Below are positions 44,876 to 54,598 of a DNA stretch of 64,000 bases, piece by piece. Both the position numbers and the translations under genes were made by a program. The notes beneath the pieces were generated by a model. That model was not told the origin of the DNA, did no database searches, and saw only the letters and a program-made list of their open reading frames with translations. Location: NCBI GenBank assembly GCA_947630805.1, contig CANRIV010000005.1:1-64000 (forward strand). Reading direction: 5' to 3'. How positions within the stretch are numbered: position 1 is the stretch's first letter; each line of letters begins with the position of its first letter. This DNA comes from an uncultured Lachnospiraceae bacterium (GTDB taxonomy: Bacteria > Bacillota > Clostridia > Lachnospirales > Lachnospiraceae).

Positions 44876-45982
44876 ATGGCGGGATCAACATATGGCAATA
44901 TTTTCAAAATAACAACCTGGGGGGAATCGCATGGCAAAGCACTCGGCGTAGTAATTGACGGCTGTCCTGCCGGTATTCCACTGTCAAAAAAAGATATTCA
45001 GTGTTTTTTGGACCGTAGAAAACCCGGTCAGTCAAAATTTACAACACAGCGCAGCGAGGATGACAGCGTGGAAATATTTTCCGGCATTTTTGAGGGAAAG
45101 ACTACCGGTACTCCAATTTCCATGATGGTAAAAAATAAAGACCACCACTCTGCAGATTACAGCCAGATTGCCGAATGTTATCGGCCGGGACATGCGGATT
45201 TTACTTTTGATGCAAAATATGGCTTTCGGGATTACCGGGGAGGAGGACGTTCTTCGGGTCGGGAAACGATTGGACGGGTAGCTGCCGGAGCAGTCGCTTC
45301 AAAAATTTTAAGCGAGCTGGGAATCCATATAATTACCTACTCCAAATCTATCGGTAATATAGAAATCAGTGACGAAAATTTCGACATAAACGAAATAAAA
45401 AACAATTCTTTGTATATGCCGGATGCTGCTGCAGCAAAAAAGGCAGAAGCAATGCTTCAGGACCAAATGGCTCAGATGAATTCCTGTGGTGGTATCATTG
45501 AATGTATCATTGAAGGAGTTCCTGCCGGTATCGGAGAGCCGGTTTTTGATAAACTGGATGCCAATCTTGCACGGGCAGTAATGTCTATCGGCGCAGTCAA
45601 AGGTGTGGAAATTGGTGATGGATTTCGTGTATCTACTGCATCAGGTTTCCAAAACAATGATAGTTTTTTCTTTGAGAATGGAAAAATTTCCAAATCCTCC
45701 AATCATGCCGGCGGTATTCTGGGAGGAATCAGCGATGGCTCTTCTATTATATTCAGAGCTGCTATAAAACCTACACCGTCTATTGCAAAGACGCAGCATA
45801 CAGTCAATCAAAAGAATGAAAATATCACAATCAATATTAAAGGAAGGCACGATCCGATTATTGTTCCAAGAGCCGTAGTGGTGGTAGAATCTATGGCGGC
45901 ACTGACACTGGTCGATATGATATTTACGGCCATGACATCCCGGATTGATTTCATCAAAGATTTCTGGAAAAAGAATTCATAA
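44876..45982 (+). CDS. aroC: Chorismate synthase
   Basis: 368 residues from ATG 44876, which follows CAGGAGGTCATT; the longer frame starts before this site. It begins [27 protein letters not shown]. The FMN-binding signatures [17 protein letters not shown] and GRHDP are present. It eliminates phosphate from EPSP to give chorismate, the last common aromatic step. It is a single-gene unit with its own promoter and a strong terminator. Its length is typical. Confidence 0.96.
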   Translation: MAGSTYGNIFKITTWGESHGKALGVVIDGCPAGIPLSKKDIQCFLDRRKPGQSKFTTQRSEDDSVEIFSGIFEGKTTGTPISMMVKNKDHHSADYSQIAECYRPGHADFTFDAKYGFRDYRGGGRSSGRETIGRVAAGAVASKILSELGIHIITYSKSIGNIEISDENFDINEIKNNSLYMPDAAAAKKAEAMLQDQMAQMNSCGGIIECIIEGVPAGIGEPVFDKLDANLARAVMSIGAVKGVEIGDGFRVSTASGFQNNDSFFFENGKISKSSNHAGGILGGISDGSSIIFRAAIKPTPSIAKTQHTVNQKNENITINIKGRHDPIIVPRAVVVVESMAALTLVDMIFTAMTSRIDFIKDFWKKNS

Positions 45983-45992
45983 TAAAAATCAG

Positions 45993-46059
45993 AAAAGCCC
46001 TGATTGTTCTAAGGTGCAAATTACGAAATCGTCTGCACCTGAGAAATATCAGGGCTTTT
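45993..46059. terminator. Two-tier hairpin terminator after aroC
   Basis: A 12-bp outer stem pairs 45993-46004 with 46048-46059, and an inner 7-bp stem (AGGTGCA with TGCACCT) pairs 46012-46018 with 46034-46040. A T-run ends the plus-strand stem. It also serves the convergent membrane-protein gene. Confidence 0.8.
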
Positions 46060-46066
46060 ATTTGTT

Positions 46067-46456
46067 TCATTTTCTGTTCAGGAGTTTTTCATACATCAGA
46101 CCTACTGCAAACCATAGCGGCGCATAATCCAGCCGAATCAATCCGTTAATATTGTATTTGCTTTTACTGTAATCCCATGGGCATCTGTTCTTTTTCCGGA
46201 GCAGAGTGCCTGTCGTGTACTCTGCCGCATAAATACCCATTGTATAAATAATCCCTCTTTCAATCAAATCCTTATTATGGCGCTTCAGCCTGCCACTGAC
46301 CGGTTTAATTACAGAGGCCATTCCATAGATTGGGAACATCCAAAAGGATGTCTGTCCTATCAGTTTATAATCTTTTCTTTTTATTCCACAGAAAGTAGTC
46401 CAGAAAAGTTCCATACAACATCCGGTAATTCCACATTTGACAAAATCTTTTTTCAT
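46067..46456 (-). CDS. Small CmpB-type (putative ABC-transporter type IV) membrane protein
   Basis: 129 residues from ATG 46456 (GGAGG upstream). About three to four membrane segments are present. Motifs CCMELFWTTF, WMFPIYGMA, CPWDYSKSKYNINGLIRLDY and LWFAVGLMYEKL fit the family named putative ABC-transporter type IV/CmpB. No ATPase gene is near and the real function is unknown. It is shorter than many family members. Twelve bases downstream of its stop lies the terminator shared with aroC. Confidence 0.75.
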   Translation of the reverse strand: MKKDFVKCGITGCCMELFWTTFCGIKRKDYKLIGQTSFWMFPIYGMASVIKPVSGRLKRHNKDLIERGIIYTMGIYAAEYTTGTLLRKKNRCPWDYSKSKYNINGLIRLDYAPLWFAVGLMYEKLLNRK

Positions 46457-46528
46457 GATATAAGCCTCCACTTATATCATTGTTCCACCGTTTGCAGAAA
46501 TTTATTCCAATTCTTTATGAATCAGTAT

Positions 46529-47785
46529 CTAAAACAGTTTCTGAGATTCATAAAGAGGATATTTGTCTGTCAGAATTTTTACCTTTTCTTTAACCATCTG
46601 GCAGTTTCCTGTCGGATTTTCTGCAATATCTGCCATACATTCTGCAATCATATCCATATCTTCTACTCCCAGTCCTCTTGTGGTTACTGCTGGTGTTCCG
46701 ATTCTGACGCCGCTGGTAATCCCCGGTTTCTGTGGATCATTTGGAATTGCGTTTTTATTACATGTAATATTTGCAGCATCTAATGCAATTTCAAATTCTT
46801 TTCCCGTAATGTTTTTGCTTCTCAAATCAACCAGCATCAAGTGATTGTCTGTTCCGCCAGACACAAGATCAAATCCTCTGGCAACCAGACCCTTTGCCAA
46901 AGCCTGCGCATTCTCTGCCACGTTTTGTGCATAAGTCTTAAATTCCGGTGACAATGCTTCTTTAAAGCAGACCGCTTTTGCCGCAATTACATGCATTAAA
47001 GGACCTCCCTGAATTCCCGGAAATACAGCTTTATTTAATTTATGTTCCTGAGCAAATTCTTCACTGGAAAGAATCAGTCCGCCACGGGGACCTCTTAACG
47101 TTTTATGTGTCGTCGTGGTAGTAACATGGGCATATGGTATCGGACTCATATGCACTCCCGCAGCTACCAATCCGGCAATATGCGCCATATCCACCATAAG
47201 ATAAGCACCCACTTCATCGGCAATCTCACGGAACAGTCTAAAATCAATTTTTCTTGGATAAGCGCTGGCTCCTGCCACAATCAATTTTGGTTTGGCGGAT
47301 AGAGCAATTCTTCGTACTTCATCATAGTCAATATAACCGTTTTCATCCACTCCATAGGAAACAATATTAAAATATGTGCCCGACATATTGACCGGTGAGC
47401 CGTGAGTCAAATGCCCTCCGGCATCAAGACTCATTCCCATCACAGTATCGCCCGGTTTTACCAGAGCAAAAAAGACTGCCATATTTGCCTGCGCACCGGA
47501 ATGAGGCTGAACATTGGCATAAGTACACTGAAATAGCTGCTTTGCCCGCTCTCTTGCAAGCTCTTCTACCACATCCACATATTCACAGCCACCATAATAT
47601 CTCTTACCCGGATATCCTTCTGCGTATTTGTTCGTCAAATGGCTTCCCATCGCTGCCATTACACTTTTGCTTACCAGGTTTTCAGATGCTATCAATTCCA
47701 GATGAGACCGCTGTCTGGAAAGCTCGTCCGTCATTGCAGCCGCAACTTCTGCATCCGCTATTTTTACTTCATCAAACGAAAACAT
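46529..47785 (-). CDS. glyA: Serine hydroxymethyltransferase
   Basis: 418 residues from ATG 47785, preceded by GGAGGT. It contains [39 protein letters not shown] and the PLP lysine site [14 protein letters not shown] (about 225). It interconverts serine and glycine with transfer of a one-carbon unit to tetrahydrofolate. The 5' leader holds an 8-bp hairpin without a T-run. An extended -10 (TGATATGAT) is seen about 90 bases upstream. Confidence 0.96.
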   Translation of the reverse strand: MFSFDEVKIADAEVAAAMTDELSRQRSHLELIASENLVSKSVMAAMGSHLTNKYAEGYPGKRYYGGCEYVDVVEELARERAKQLFQCTYANVQPHSGAQANMAVFFALVKPGDTVMGMSLDAGGHLTHGSPVNMSGTYFNIVSYGVDENGYIDYDEVRRIALSAKPKLIVAGASAYPRKIDFRLFREIADEVGAYLMVDMAHIAGLVAAGVHMSPIPYAHVTTTTTHKTLRGPRGGLILSSEEFAQEHKLNKAVFPGIQGGPLMHVIAAKAVCFKEALSPEFKTYAQNVAENAQALAKGLVARGFDLVSGGTDNHLMLVDLRSKNITGKEFEIALDAANITCNKNAIPNDPQKPGITSGVRIGTPAVTTRGLGVEDMDMIAECMADIAENPTGNCQMVKEKVKILTDKYPLYESQKLF

Positions 47786-47822
47786 GAATGTACCTCCACT
47801 TAGTATATTTTTCATTTATGTA

Positions 47823-47847
47823 CTGCACCGATATTACACCAGTGCAG
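47823..47847 (-). other. Hairpin in the glyA 5' leader
   Basis: CTGCACTG pairs with CGGTGCAG (one G-U) around a 9-base loop, 38 bases before the ATG. It does not look like the known tetrahydrofolate or glycine riboswitches. Confidence 0.45.
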
Positions 47848-47939
47848 ATTTCTCTTTTATTACTTTATCATATCACACTACAATTTCAAACGAATTTTTT
47901 GTATTTCACTAAAATTCTCCTGATTTCATAGATGTCGGT

Positions 47940-48902
47940 CTATTTATCTTCTTTTTTTACAGACACTTCCTCCATATTTACTCCTGCTGTATTTTCGCAT
48001 GGATTTTCTTGTTCCTGTTCGCACTGGCAGAAATTAAATACAGTTTTTGTACCGTCTTCTCTTTCACATGCAGGCTCACTTTCCTTGAATCTTCCTTCAC
48101 ATTTTGGAGGCTCCAGCTCCAGCGGTTTAATTTCCCTGGACAGAAGGCCGCTCTCCACAAAAGCAAGACAGGTATTGTTCTGGTCTCCATTCAGACTTGC
48201 CTTTGGAGGTACCGGTTTGCCTTCATGCTCAAACTTATATGCTTCATAATAAATTGTTCTCAAGACGATAGAAACGCCGGCAGACAGCGTTCCCGTCGCG
48301 GGATCAAAATTCATTGCTTTAGCAATCGCACTGATATTAATACCATTTGCCACATTGTTTGCCCCGCCAATCAGACCTACCACATTAATTTCCGGTACAC
48401 TTGCTCCGGCTTCCGTAAATCCAACACCATACGGAGTATACAGTTCAAGCGTTACTGATTCCGGATTGGTCTCACTGTCAAAGAAAGTATATTCCGGACT
48501 GGTCGCACTTCCCGGAAGATAATTCGCTGTCACTATCGTAGAAGTCAGATAATTATTATTTGTGTCAAATAATTTTACTCTGTACGTCAACGATATATTC
48601 GTGAGGACAACCGTGCTGCAGTTCGCTCTGGTCGTACTGGTAATGGTTGTTGTCGGAATTCCCTCTGTTCCTTGCCCGAATGTTATGTCAACCACTTCCA
48701 GTTGAGCACAGTACGCTGTTGGATTTGCAGTCAGTACTTCTGCGGGAATTGTTATCGGTCTGCACACGTTAATTCCGATTTCATCATAAATTACCGGCGC
48801 ATATATCGACAATACATCCGGTCTTCCACACAGAGGAGTTGCACAGATATCTTTTCTCCTGCCGCATTTTCCGCTCGCACAGCCACAATTTTCTTTTGCC
48901 AT
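47940..48902 (-). CDS. Cys-rich protein of unknown function, probable spore coat/surface protein
   Basis: 320 residues from ATG 48902, the ATG best spaced from AGGAGGAA. A cysteine cluster starts the protein (CGCASGKCGRRKDICATPLCG) and another lies near the end (CEGR, ACERED, FCQCEQEQENPC). Between them is a beta-rich, Thr/Ser/Asn-rich core of about 230 residues. There is no signal peptide or membrane segment. Cys-rich ends suggest disulfide or metal cross-linking as in spore coat and exosporium proteins. The exact sigma-K-type promoter upstream supports mother-cell expression. I do not recognise the family. Confidence 0.65.
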   Translation of the reverse strand: MAKENCGCASGKCGRRKDICATPLCGRPDVLSIYAPVIYDEIGINVCRPITIPAEVLTANPTAYCAQLEVVDITFGQGTEGIPTTTITSTTRANCSTVVLTNISLTYRVKLFDTNNNYLTSTIVTANYLPGSATSPEYTFFDSETNPESVTLELYTPYGVGFTEAGASVPEINVVGLIGGANNVANGINISAIAKAMNFDPATGTLSAGVSIVLRTIYYEAYKFEHEGKPVPPKASLNGDQNNTCLAFVESGLLSREIKPLELEPPKCEGRFKESEPACEREDGTKTVFNFCQCEQEQENPCENTAGVNMEEVSVKKEDK

Positions 48903-48931
48903 AGTCATTTCCTCCTAATTTATCTTCACTA

Positions 48932-48958
48932 TATTTTATGCGAATCTTCTTTTTATGT
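48932..48958 (-). promoter_or_regulatory. Sigma-K-like promoter of the Cys-rich gene
   Basis: On the minus strand AC (48958-48957), 16 bases, CATAAAATA (48940-48932), exactly AC-N16-CATAnnnTA. The predicted start is about 22-25 bases before ATG 48902. Confidence 0.6.
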
Positions 48959-49052
48959 TCTAATCATGATTTGTATGAAATATAACTGTAAAGAGATTTT
49001 TTTGTTTGCCTGCTCTTTTTTATTACAGATACGGACAAACACAGGAGGTACA

Positions 49053-49817
49053 ATGTATAAAATATTAGCTTTTGAAAACGGCCAGCCTGTCATTCTATAT
49101 CATGACAGAAAAAACGTATATATGTATACTGCATCCGGAGGCAGAATATTGTCCAGAGGAGTGCTTTTTAATGATGTAAAAACCGGATTTGAGGTATTTT
49201 CCGGGGAAAAAGATTATGTGTACTATATTTCTACCGACAATCGTATCAAACTGGCCTCTCTGAACAGAGACCGGTTTGTGGAATATCTTTCTATTCCTAT
49301 GGAAGACGAGGAGAATAATTGCCAGATTGTAAATGTATCTCCTCTTATGTGTGAAAATGAACTATACATATTTTATTGCAACCATAATCACAGTGAAAAT
49401 AATTATGAGGTATACTATATTGTTTCCTCAACCCCGAACAAAAGCTGCCTGATTGAACGGAACATATCCGACATAGAGTCTTTTGATGTGTTCAGCAGCA
49501 ATAAAAAAGTTTATATCGTTTTAGATGACAACTGTTATTATCTGAGCAGTGACAAAAAACTTGTGACTGTAAAGGCGCAAACACACTCTGAGCCGGAAAC
49601 AGACTCTCTAAAAAGTAATATTGAAAAACTGAAAGAAACACTTTCCGACAAAAGTCAGAAATTAATGGATATGCAAAAACAACTATATGATAAGAATAAT
49701 GAAATTTCAAATTTAAAAGCTACCCAGAAACATATCACAGAACAGTATAATGAGTTGGCGGAATATGCCGGAAAATTGCAGGAGGAATTAAGAAAATTCA
49801 GATATATGCCAAACTAA
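49053..49817 (+). CDS. Propeller-like protein with C-terminal coiled coil, unknown function
   Basis: 254 residues from ATG 49053 (AGGAGGTACA). The first 180 residues are repeated beta-rich units (VILYHDRKNVYMYT; YVYYISTDNRIKLASL; LYIFYCNHNHSENNYEVYYI) that resemble an irregular propeller. Residues about 195-250 are a predicted coiled coil (LKSNIEKLKETLSDKSQKL). There is no signal peptide. It is divergent from the Cys-rich gene, with 150 bases between. I recognise no family; a structural or sporulation role would be a guess. Confidence 0.65.
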   Translation: MYKILAFENGQPVILYHDRKNVYMYTASGGRILSRGVLFNDVKTGFEVFSGEKDYVYYISTDNRIKLASLNRDRFVEYLSIPMEDEENNCQIVNVSPLMCENELYIFYCNHNHSENNYEVYYIVSSTPNKSCLIERNISDIESFDVFSSNKKVYIVLDDNCYYLSSDKKLVTVKAQTHSEPETDSLKSNIEKLKETLSDKSQKLMDMQKQLYDKNNEISNLKATQKHITEQYNELAEYAGKLQEELRKFRYMPN

Positions 49818-49859
49818 AAAACTGTGCAGATTAAATAAATACATTTTTAATATATAAAA

Positions 49860-49896
49860 ACGGAGTTTTACAGAGATACCTCTGACAAAACTCCGT
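49860..49896. terminator. Terminator between the coiled-coil gene and aspS
   Basis: ACGGAGTTTT (49860-49869) pairs with AAAACTCCGT (49887-49896), with an inner AGAG/TCT pairing. It lies just after the aspS stop on the minus strand, where TTTTTATATA follows. Confidence 0.82.
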
Positions 49897-49901
49897 TCTG
49901 T

Positions 49902-51686
49902 TTAGTCTTCTGTTTTTACAGTCGCAAGACACAATTCCTCCAACTGTTTTTCATCCACCGGTGTCGGTGCATCCGTCATAAGGCAGGAAGCATCCTTTAC
50001 TTTTGGAAAAGCAATAACTTCACGGATATTTTCTTCTCCAGCCATGTGCATCACAAGCCGGTCCAAACCATAAGCAAGCCCCGCATGCGGTGGCACACCG
50101 TATTGAAACGCATCCAACAGAAATCCGAATTGTTCATGTGCAGATTCCGGTGTGAATCCTAATGCTTCAAACATTTTTTCCTGAATTTCAGCCTGATGGA
50201 TTCTCACGCTTCCTCCTCCGAGTTCTGAGCCATTTAGCACAATATCATAAGCTTTTGCACGTACCTTTCCCAAATCCGTATCCAGATATTTCAAATCTTC
50301 TTCCATCGGCATTGTAAAAGGATGGTGCATTGCTATATAACGTCCCTGTTCATCCGACCACTCAAATTGAGGAAACTCCACAATCCACAGGAAATTAAAT
50401 TTATTTTTATCAATCAATTCCAACTGTTCGCCCAGTTCCAGCCTCAAAGCTCCTAACACATTCCACACAATTTTATTCCGGTCTGCAGCAAACAGTAAAA
50501 GATCTCCCGGCTCTGCGTCCATGGCCGTCACCAGTCTGTCTAATTCTTCTTTCGTCATGAATTTAGCGAAAGAAGATTTGAATGTTCCGTCCTCATTGAC
50601 TGCCAGATATGCCAGTCCCTTTGCTCCGTTTCCTTTTGCAGATTCTACCAGTTTGTCAATTTTCTTTCGTGGCATTGCCCCTTGCCCTTTGACATTAATT
50701 CCCCGGACAGTACCTCCGTTTTCTATCGCCTGCGTAAACACACCGAATCCACAATTTGCAACAGCCTCTGTCACATTTACCAATTCCATAGCAAACCGTG
50801 TATCCGGCTTATCCGAGCCATAGCGGTCCATGGCTTCCTGCCATGTCATTCTAGGTAACGGAAGAGAAATCTGTACTCCTAATAGTTCAGCAAACATTGC
50901 CTGAAGCAGTCTCTCATTGACATCAATGACATCATCTATATCCACAAAAGATAATTCCATATCTACCTGTGTAAATTCCGGCTGTCTGTCCGCTCTCAAA
51001 TCTTCATCCCTGTAACATCTTGCAATCTGAATATATCTGTCATACCCGGAACACATTAATAACTGCTTAAACAGCTGTGGGGACTGAGGAAGTGCATAAA
51101 ATTCTCCCGGATGTACTCTGCTTGGCACAAGATAATCTCTCGCCCCCTCCGGAGTACTTTTACACAACGTCGGTGTTTCAATTTCCAGAAATCCTTCTTT
51201 AGACATAAACTTGCGGATAAATGTCGTAACATCACTGCGAAGTTTCAAATTCTTTTGAAGATGAGGTTTTCTCAAATCTAAATATCTGTATTTCAGTCTT
51301 AATTCTTCCCTTGTGTTCGCATCCTCCTCAATTGGAAATGGCGGTGTTTCAGACTCGGATAAAATACGAAGCGTATCTGCGGTTACCTCAATATCTCCAG
51401 TCTCCATTCCTTCATTAACAGCACCATCCCGTTTTCTCACCTTGCCTTCCACAGCAATCACATACTCGCTGCGAAGCTCTTTCGCCTTTTCAAACACCTC
51501 ACCGTCATTTTCGTCAAAAACAAGCTGTAACAGACCTGAACGGTCTCTTAAATCAATAAAAATAAGACTACCGAGATTTCTTCTTTTCTGTACCCAGCCC
51601 ATTACCGTAACTTTTTCACCTATATTTTTATTTGACACTTCGGTGCATCTGTGACTTCTGTGAAGTCCCTGCATTGATTCTGCCAT
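49902..51686 (-). CDS. aspS: Aspartyl-tRNA synthetase
   Basis: 594 residues, the bacterial-type length. An OB-fold anticodon domain (VMGWVQKRRNLGSLIFIDLRDRSG) precedes the class II core: motif 2 ARCYRDEDLRADRQPEFTQVD, an internal GAD insertion domain (about 290-420) and motif 3 GLAYGLDRLVMHMAGE. Charges tRNA-Asp. ATG 51686 follows TAGGAGGAACAGACC. hisS lies 55 bases upstream on the same strand. No T-box leader is present. Confidence 0.96.
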   Translation of the reverse strand: MAESMQGLHRSHRCTEVSNKNIGEKVTVMGWVQKRRNLGSLIFIDLRDRSGLLQLVFDENDGEVFEKAKELRSEYVIAVEGKVRKRDGAVNEGMETGDIEVTADTLRILSESETPPFPIEEDANTREELRLKYRYLDLRKPHLQKNLKLRSDVTTFIRKFMSKEGFLEIETPTLCKSTPEGARDYLVPSRVHPGEFYALPQSPQLFKQLLMCSGYDRYIQIARCYRDEDLRADRQPEFTQVDMELSFVDIDDVIDVNERLLQAMFAELLGVQISLPLPRMTWQEAMDRYGSDKPDTRFAMELVNVTEAVANCGFGVFTQAIENGGTVRGINVKGQGAMPRKKIDKLVESAKGNGAKGLAYLAVNEDGTFKSSFAKFMTKEELDRLVTAMDAEPGDLLLFAADRNKIVWNVLGALRLELGEQLELIDKNKFNFLWIVEFPQFEWSDEQGRYIAMHHPFTMPMEEDLKYLDTDLGKVRAKAYDIVLNGSELGGGSVRIHQAEIQEKMFEALGFTPESAHEQFGFLLDAFQYGVPPHAGLAYGLDRLVMHMAGEENIREVIAFPKVKDASCLMTDAPTPVDEKQLEELCLATVKTED

Positions 51687-51741
51687 TGGTCTGTTCCTCC
51701 TAAAATTACTTTCAAAAACAGCAATACTGAATACTGCATGA

Positions 51742-53001
51742 TTATTTCAATGGATTTTTATAAAACTCCTTAAAATTTTCATAACCCTGCATTATCAATT
51801 GTTCTTTCTGAAATTTTTTATTTTTATTCATTCTTGTGACAAGCACCTGCGTCCCTTTACTTCTCTCATTTTGAGCCTGTGCAATTACATCAGTCAATGT
51901 TTTTCCTTTCACGCCTTTTTCAATCAGATACGCCACTTTGTCATAATCTTGCGGAATTTTAAATCCCTGCTCCATCAAAAGAAGAACGATTCTCTCAAAT
52001 CCAATGGAAAATCCACAGGCCGGCACGTCATGTCCCGTAAAATTTCCTACCATTTTGTCGTAGCGTCCACCGCCTCCGCAGCTGCCCCCAAATTCTGGTA
52101 TGGCAATTTCAAAAATTGTTCCCGTATAGTAAGACATTCCCCTCACTAAAGTCGGATCAAATACAATCTCAAAATCTGAGGATCCGGTAGCTTTTACACT
52201 TTCAATAATTTCCTCCATCCATTCTTTCACATCACTTTCCATAAAATCACCCAGCTTTTCTGCAAGGTATTCCAGTGGATTCGTCTGTTTTTGTATTTCT
52301 TCAAACAGCTGTGTATATTTTTTTACAGACGCAGGGGCAAAATTATACCGTATCAGTTCTTCCCGGACTCCATCCAATCCAATCTTGTCCATTTTATCTA
52401 AAATAATAAATACACTATCGAAAGATTCCTCCGTAAATCCACTATAAGCAGCCATTGCCTTTAAAATTCTTCTCTCATTGATTCGAATCTGAAAATTTTT
52501 AAATCCAAGTTTGCCAAGTGTTGTGGTTGTAGCAAGAATCAACTCTATTTCCGCAAGATTACTGGAATCTCCCAAAATATCAATATCACACTGCATAAAC
52601 TGGCGATACCGCCCTCTCTGTGGTCTGTCGGCCCTCCACACGTTTCCTATCTGAAGGGCTTTAAAAGGTGAGGGCAAATCATTAGCGTTTTTGGAATAAT
52701 ATCTGACAAGCGGTACTGTCAAATCATAGCGCAATCCATTGTCCACCACATCTGATTCCTCCACTGCCGTCTCCAGATTCAGCTTTTCTCCCCGCTTTAA
52801 TATTTTAAAAATCAATTTTTCATTTTCTCCACCCTGTTTATTTGTCAGATTCGAAATATTTTCCACACAGGGAGTTTCAATCTGTGTAAATCCAAACGCT
52901 TTATATGTATCTTTGATAACGTTTTGTACATAATTTCTTATTTTCATTTCTTCCGGAAGAATATCTTTCATTCCCGTAACCGGTTTTTTACTTAATGCCA
53001 T
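51742..53001 (-). CDS. hisS: Histidyl-tRNA synthetase
   Basis: 419 residues from ATG 53001 (AAGGAGAATGAAA). It has the class II motif 2 QIGNVWRADRPQRGRYRQFMQCDIDILG, the histidine-specific LVRGMSYYTGTIFE, and CGFSIGFERIVLLL (motif 3). Its C-terminal anticodon-binding domain ends near 419. Charges tRNA-His. The hisS-aspS order is common in Firmicutes. The gap to hemZ upstream (109 bases) has no obvious leader structure. Confidence 0.95.
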   Translation of the reverse strand: MALSKKPVTGMKDILPEEMKIRNYVQNVIKDTYKAFGFTQIETPCVENISNLTNKQGGENEKLIFKILKRGEKLNLETAVEESDVVDNGLRYDLTVPLVRYYSKNANDLPSPFKALQIGNVWRADRPQRGRYRQFMQCDIDILGDSSNLAEIELILATTTTLGKLGFKNFQIRINERRILKAMAAYSGFTEESFDSVFIILDKMDKIGLDGVREELIRYNFAPASVKKYTQLFEEIQKQTNPLEYLAEKLGDFMESDVKEWMEEIIESVKATGSSDFEIVFDPTLVRGMSYYTGTIFEIAIPEFGGSCGGGGRYDKMVGNFTGHDVPACGFSIGFERIVLLLMEQGFKIPQDYDKVAYLIEKGVKGKTLTDVIAQAQNERSKGTQVLVTRMNKNKKFQKEQLIMQGYENFKEFYKNPLK

Positions 53002-53110
53002 TTTCATTCTCCTTTTAACTTTTTGTCTCAAAACAATTTATCATGATTCCAGATTTTATCATTTTTTTGTATATTGCACAAGTAAACAATACGATACGAT
53101 AGAGGAAAGT

Positions 53111-54541
53111 TTACAACCATTTTTTCTTTCTCTCAATCATTTCTTCAATCCTATCCATATATAAATCCACATTTTTTAACGTGTCAATCCGTTTTCCTTC
53201 TTTTCTGTCAGATGATACAAGTTTGGTAACTGCTCCTGCACCTACTGCCCAAACATCCTGAAAATCTCCCATCATAAGAATATTGTAGAGACCTTCTTTT
53301 CCCTCTTTGGAATATCCTACATTTTCCTGGTTTCCCGCCATATTTTTCTGCCGGTACAGATAATAAGGCTTCATATCCATTTTTTCTGCGTAGGCTTTTG
53401 TAAGATTCATCAAAGCATTACTGTTTTCCATCGCCATTTCAGCGTATTTTTCCTTTTGCACATTCAATCTTGCAGCGCGTTTCAAGGCCAGGGAATGTAT
53501 TGTAATCCCCTCCGGATTCATCTGTAATACTTCCTCCATAGAGTGCCTTACCATATTTTCATTTTCCCCCGGAAGCCCCACAATCAAATCCATATTAATA
53601 TTATCAAATCCACATTGCCGTGCCAGATAAAAAGCAGATTTAACCTGTTCTACCGTATGCTTTCTGCCAATAAGATCCAGCGTCTCCTGATTCATAGATT
53701 GTGGATTGATGGAAATACGGGAAACTCCATATTTTTTTAATACCTGTAATTTATCTTCCGTGATACTGTCAGGTCTTCCTGCCTCGACAGTAAATTCCTG
53801 TACTGTTTCAAAATCAAAACTGCTTTTCAACGCACACAGAAGTGTATCAAGCTGTGAAGACTGCAATGTTGTAGGCGTGCCGCCGCCAATATACACGGTA
53901 TTTAACATTCTTCCATTTTGTTTTTTTCCTAAAAACTTCAATTCTTTTATTACAGAAGCCACATATCTATCTACCTTCTTGTAATAGGAGGATATCGGAT
54001 AAGAGGTAAAGGAACAATACAGACAGGTTGTAGGGCAAAAAGGGATTCCCACATACAGACTATATCCTTCTGCATAATTTACATCGGACAACAACTGTTT
54101 TTGCCGTTTTGCAATCTCCAATGTCAAATCCAGCTTGTCCCGGGAAATGTCATAAGTTTCCAACATGATTTTTCTTATTTCTTCCTCACTGCATCCCCTT
54201 TCCATCAACATTACCGGTATTTTTACAGGTCTGATTCCGGTCAGATTTCCCCATGGAAGTTCTGTTTTTGTATCTTTTGCTAAAATACGATATAAAAGCT
54301 TTTTTAAAGCATTTTTGGTTTCTCTTCTGTCAGAAAATTCCCACGGTAAATGCTCTTCAAAAAGCTTTTTTTCTCTGTCACAAAGTCGACAGGTTATTCC
54401 ATTATCATAAGAGACTGTCAATATGCGATAGGGGTCCTCCGCCGTTTCATTGATACAAAAGGGATGTCCCACATAAAATGCCTGTACCAGAGACTGTATA
54501 TCATATTCAAATTGTGCCGGTGATACCCGAATCTCTATCAT
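53111..54541 (-). CDS. hemZ: HemZ-type radical SAM coproporphyrinogen dehydrogenase-like protein
   Basis: 476 residues from ATG 54541 (GAAAGGTAATAAA). An N-terminal extension of about 165 residues precedes the radical SAM domain with CPTTCLYCSF (CX3CX2C), YIGGGTPTTLQSSQL and NMDLIVGLPGENENM. Clostridial HemZ is annotated as oxygen-independent coproporphyrinogen III dehydrogenase, but activity is unproven in many. No other haem genes are near. An MBL hydrolase gene lies 57 bases upstream. Confidence 0.85.
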   Translation of the reverse strand: MIEIRVSPAQFEYDIQSLVQAFYVGHPFCINETAEDPYRILTVSYDNGITCRLCDREKKLFEEHLPWEFSDRRETKNALKKLLYRILAKDTKTELPWGNLTGIRPVKIPVMLMERGCSEEEIRKIMLETYDISRDKLDLTLEIAKRQKQLLSDVNYAEGYSLYVGIPFCPTTCLYCSFTSYPISSYYKKVDRYVASVIKELKFLGKKQNGRMLNTVYIGGGTPTTLQSSQLDTLLCALKSSFDFETVQEFTVEAGRPDSITEDKLQVLKKYGVSRISINPQSMNQETLDLIGRKHTVEQVKSAFYLARQCGFDNINMDLIVGLPGENENMVRHSMEEVLQMNPEGITIHSLALKRAARLNVQKEKYAEMAMENSNALMNLTKAYAEKMDMKPYYLYRQKNMAGNQENVGYSKEGKEGLYNILMMGDFQDVWAVGAGAVTKLVSSDRKEGKRIDTLKNVDLYMDRIEEMIERKKKWL

Positions 54542-54598
54542 TTTATTACCTTTCCATGATGCCGCTATATTTGTATTGATAAAAAATACAATCATTCT

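Noticed and set aside
45993..46059. Two-tier hairpin after aroC as a small regulatory RNA
   Set aside because: Its position between two convergent genes and the T-run fit a terminator; no separate promoter was seen.
49690..53110. T-box leaders for aspS or hisS
   Set aside because: No specifier stem, T-box motif or terminator was found; the upstream gaps are only 55 and 109 bases.
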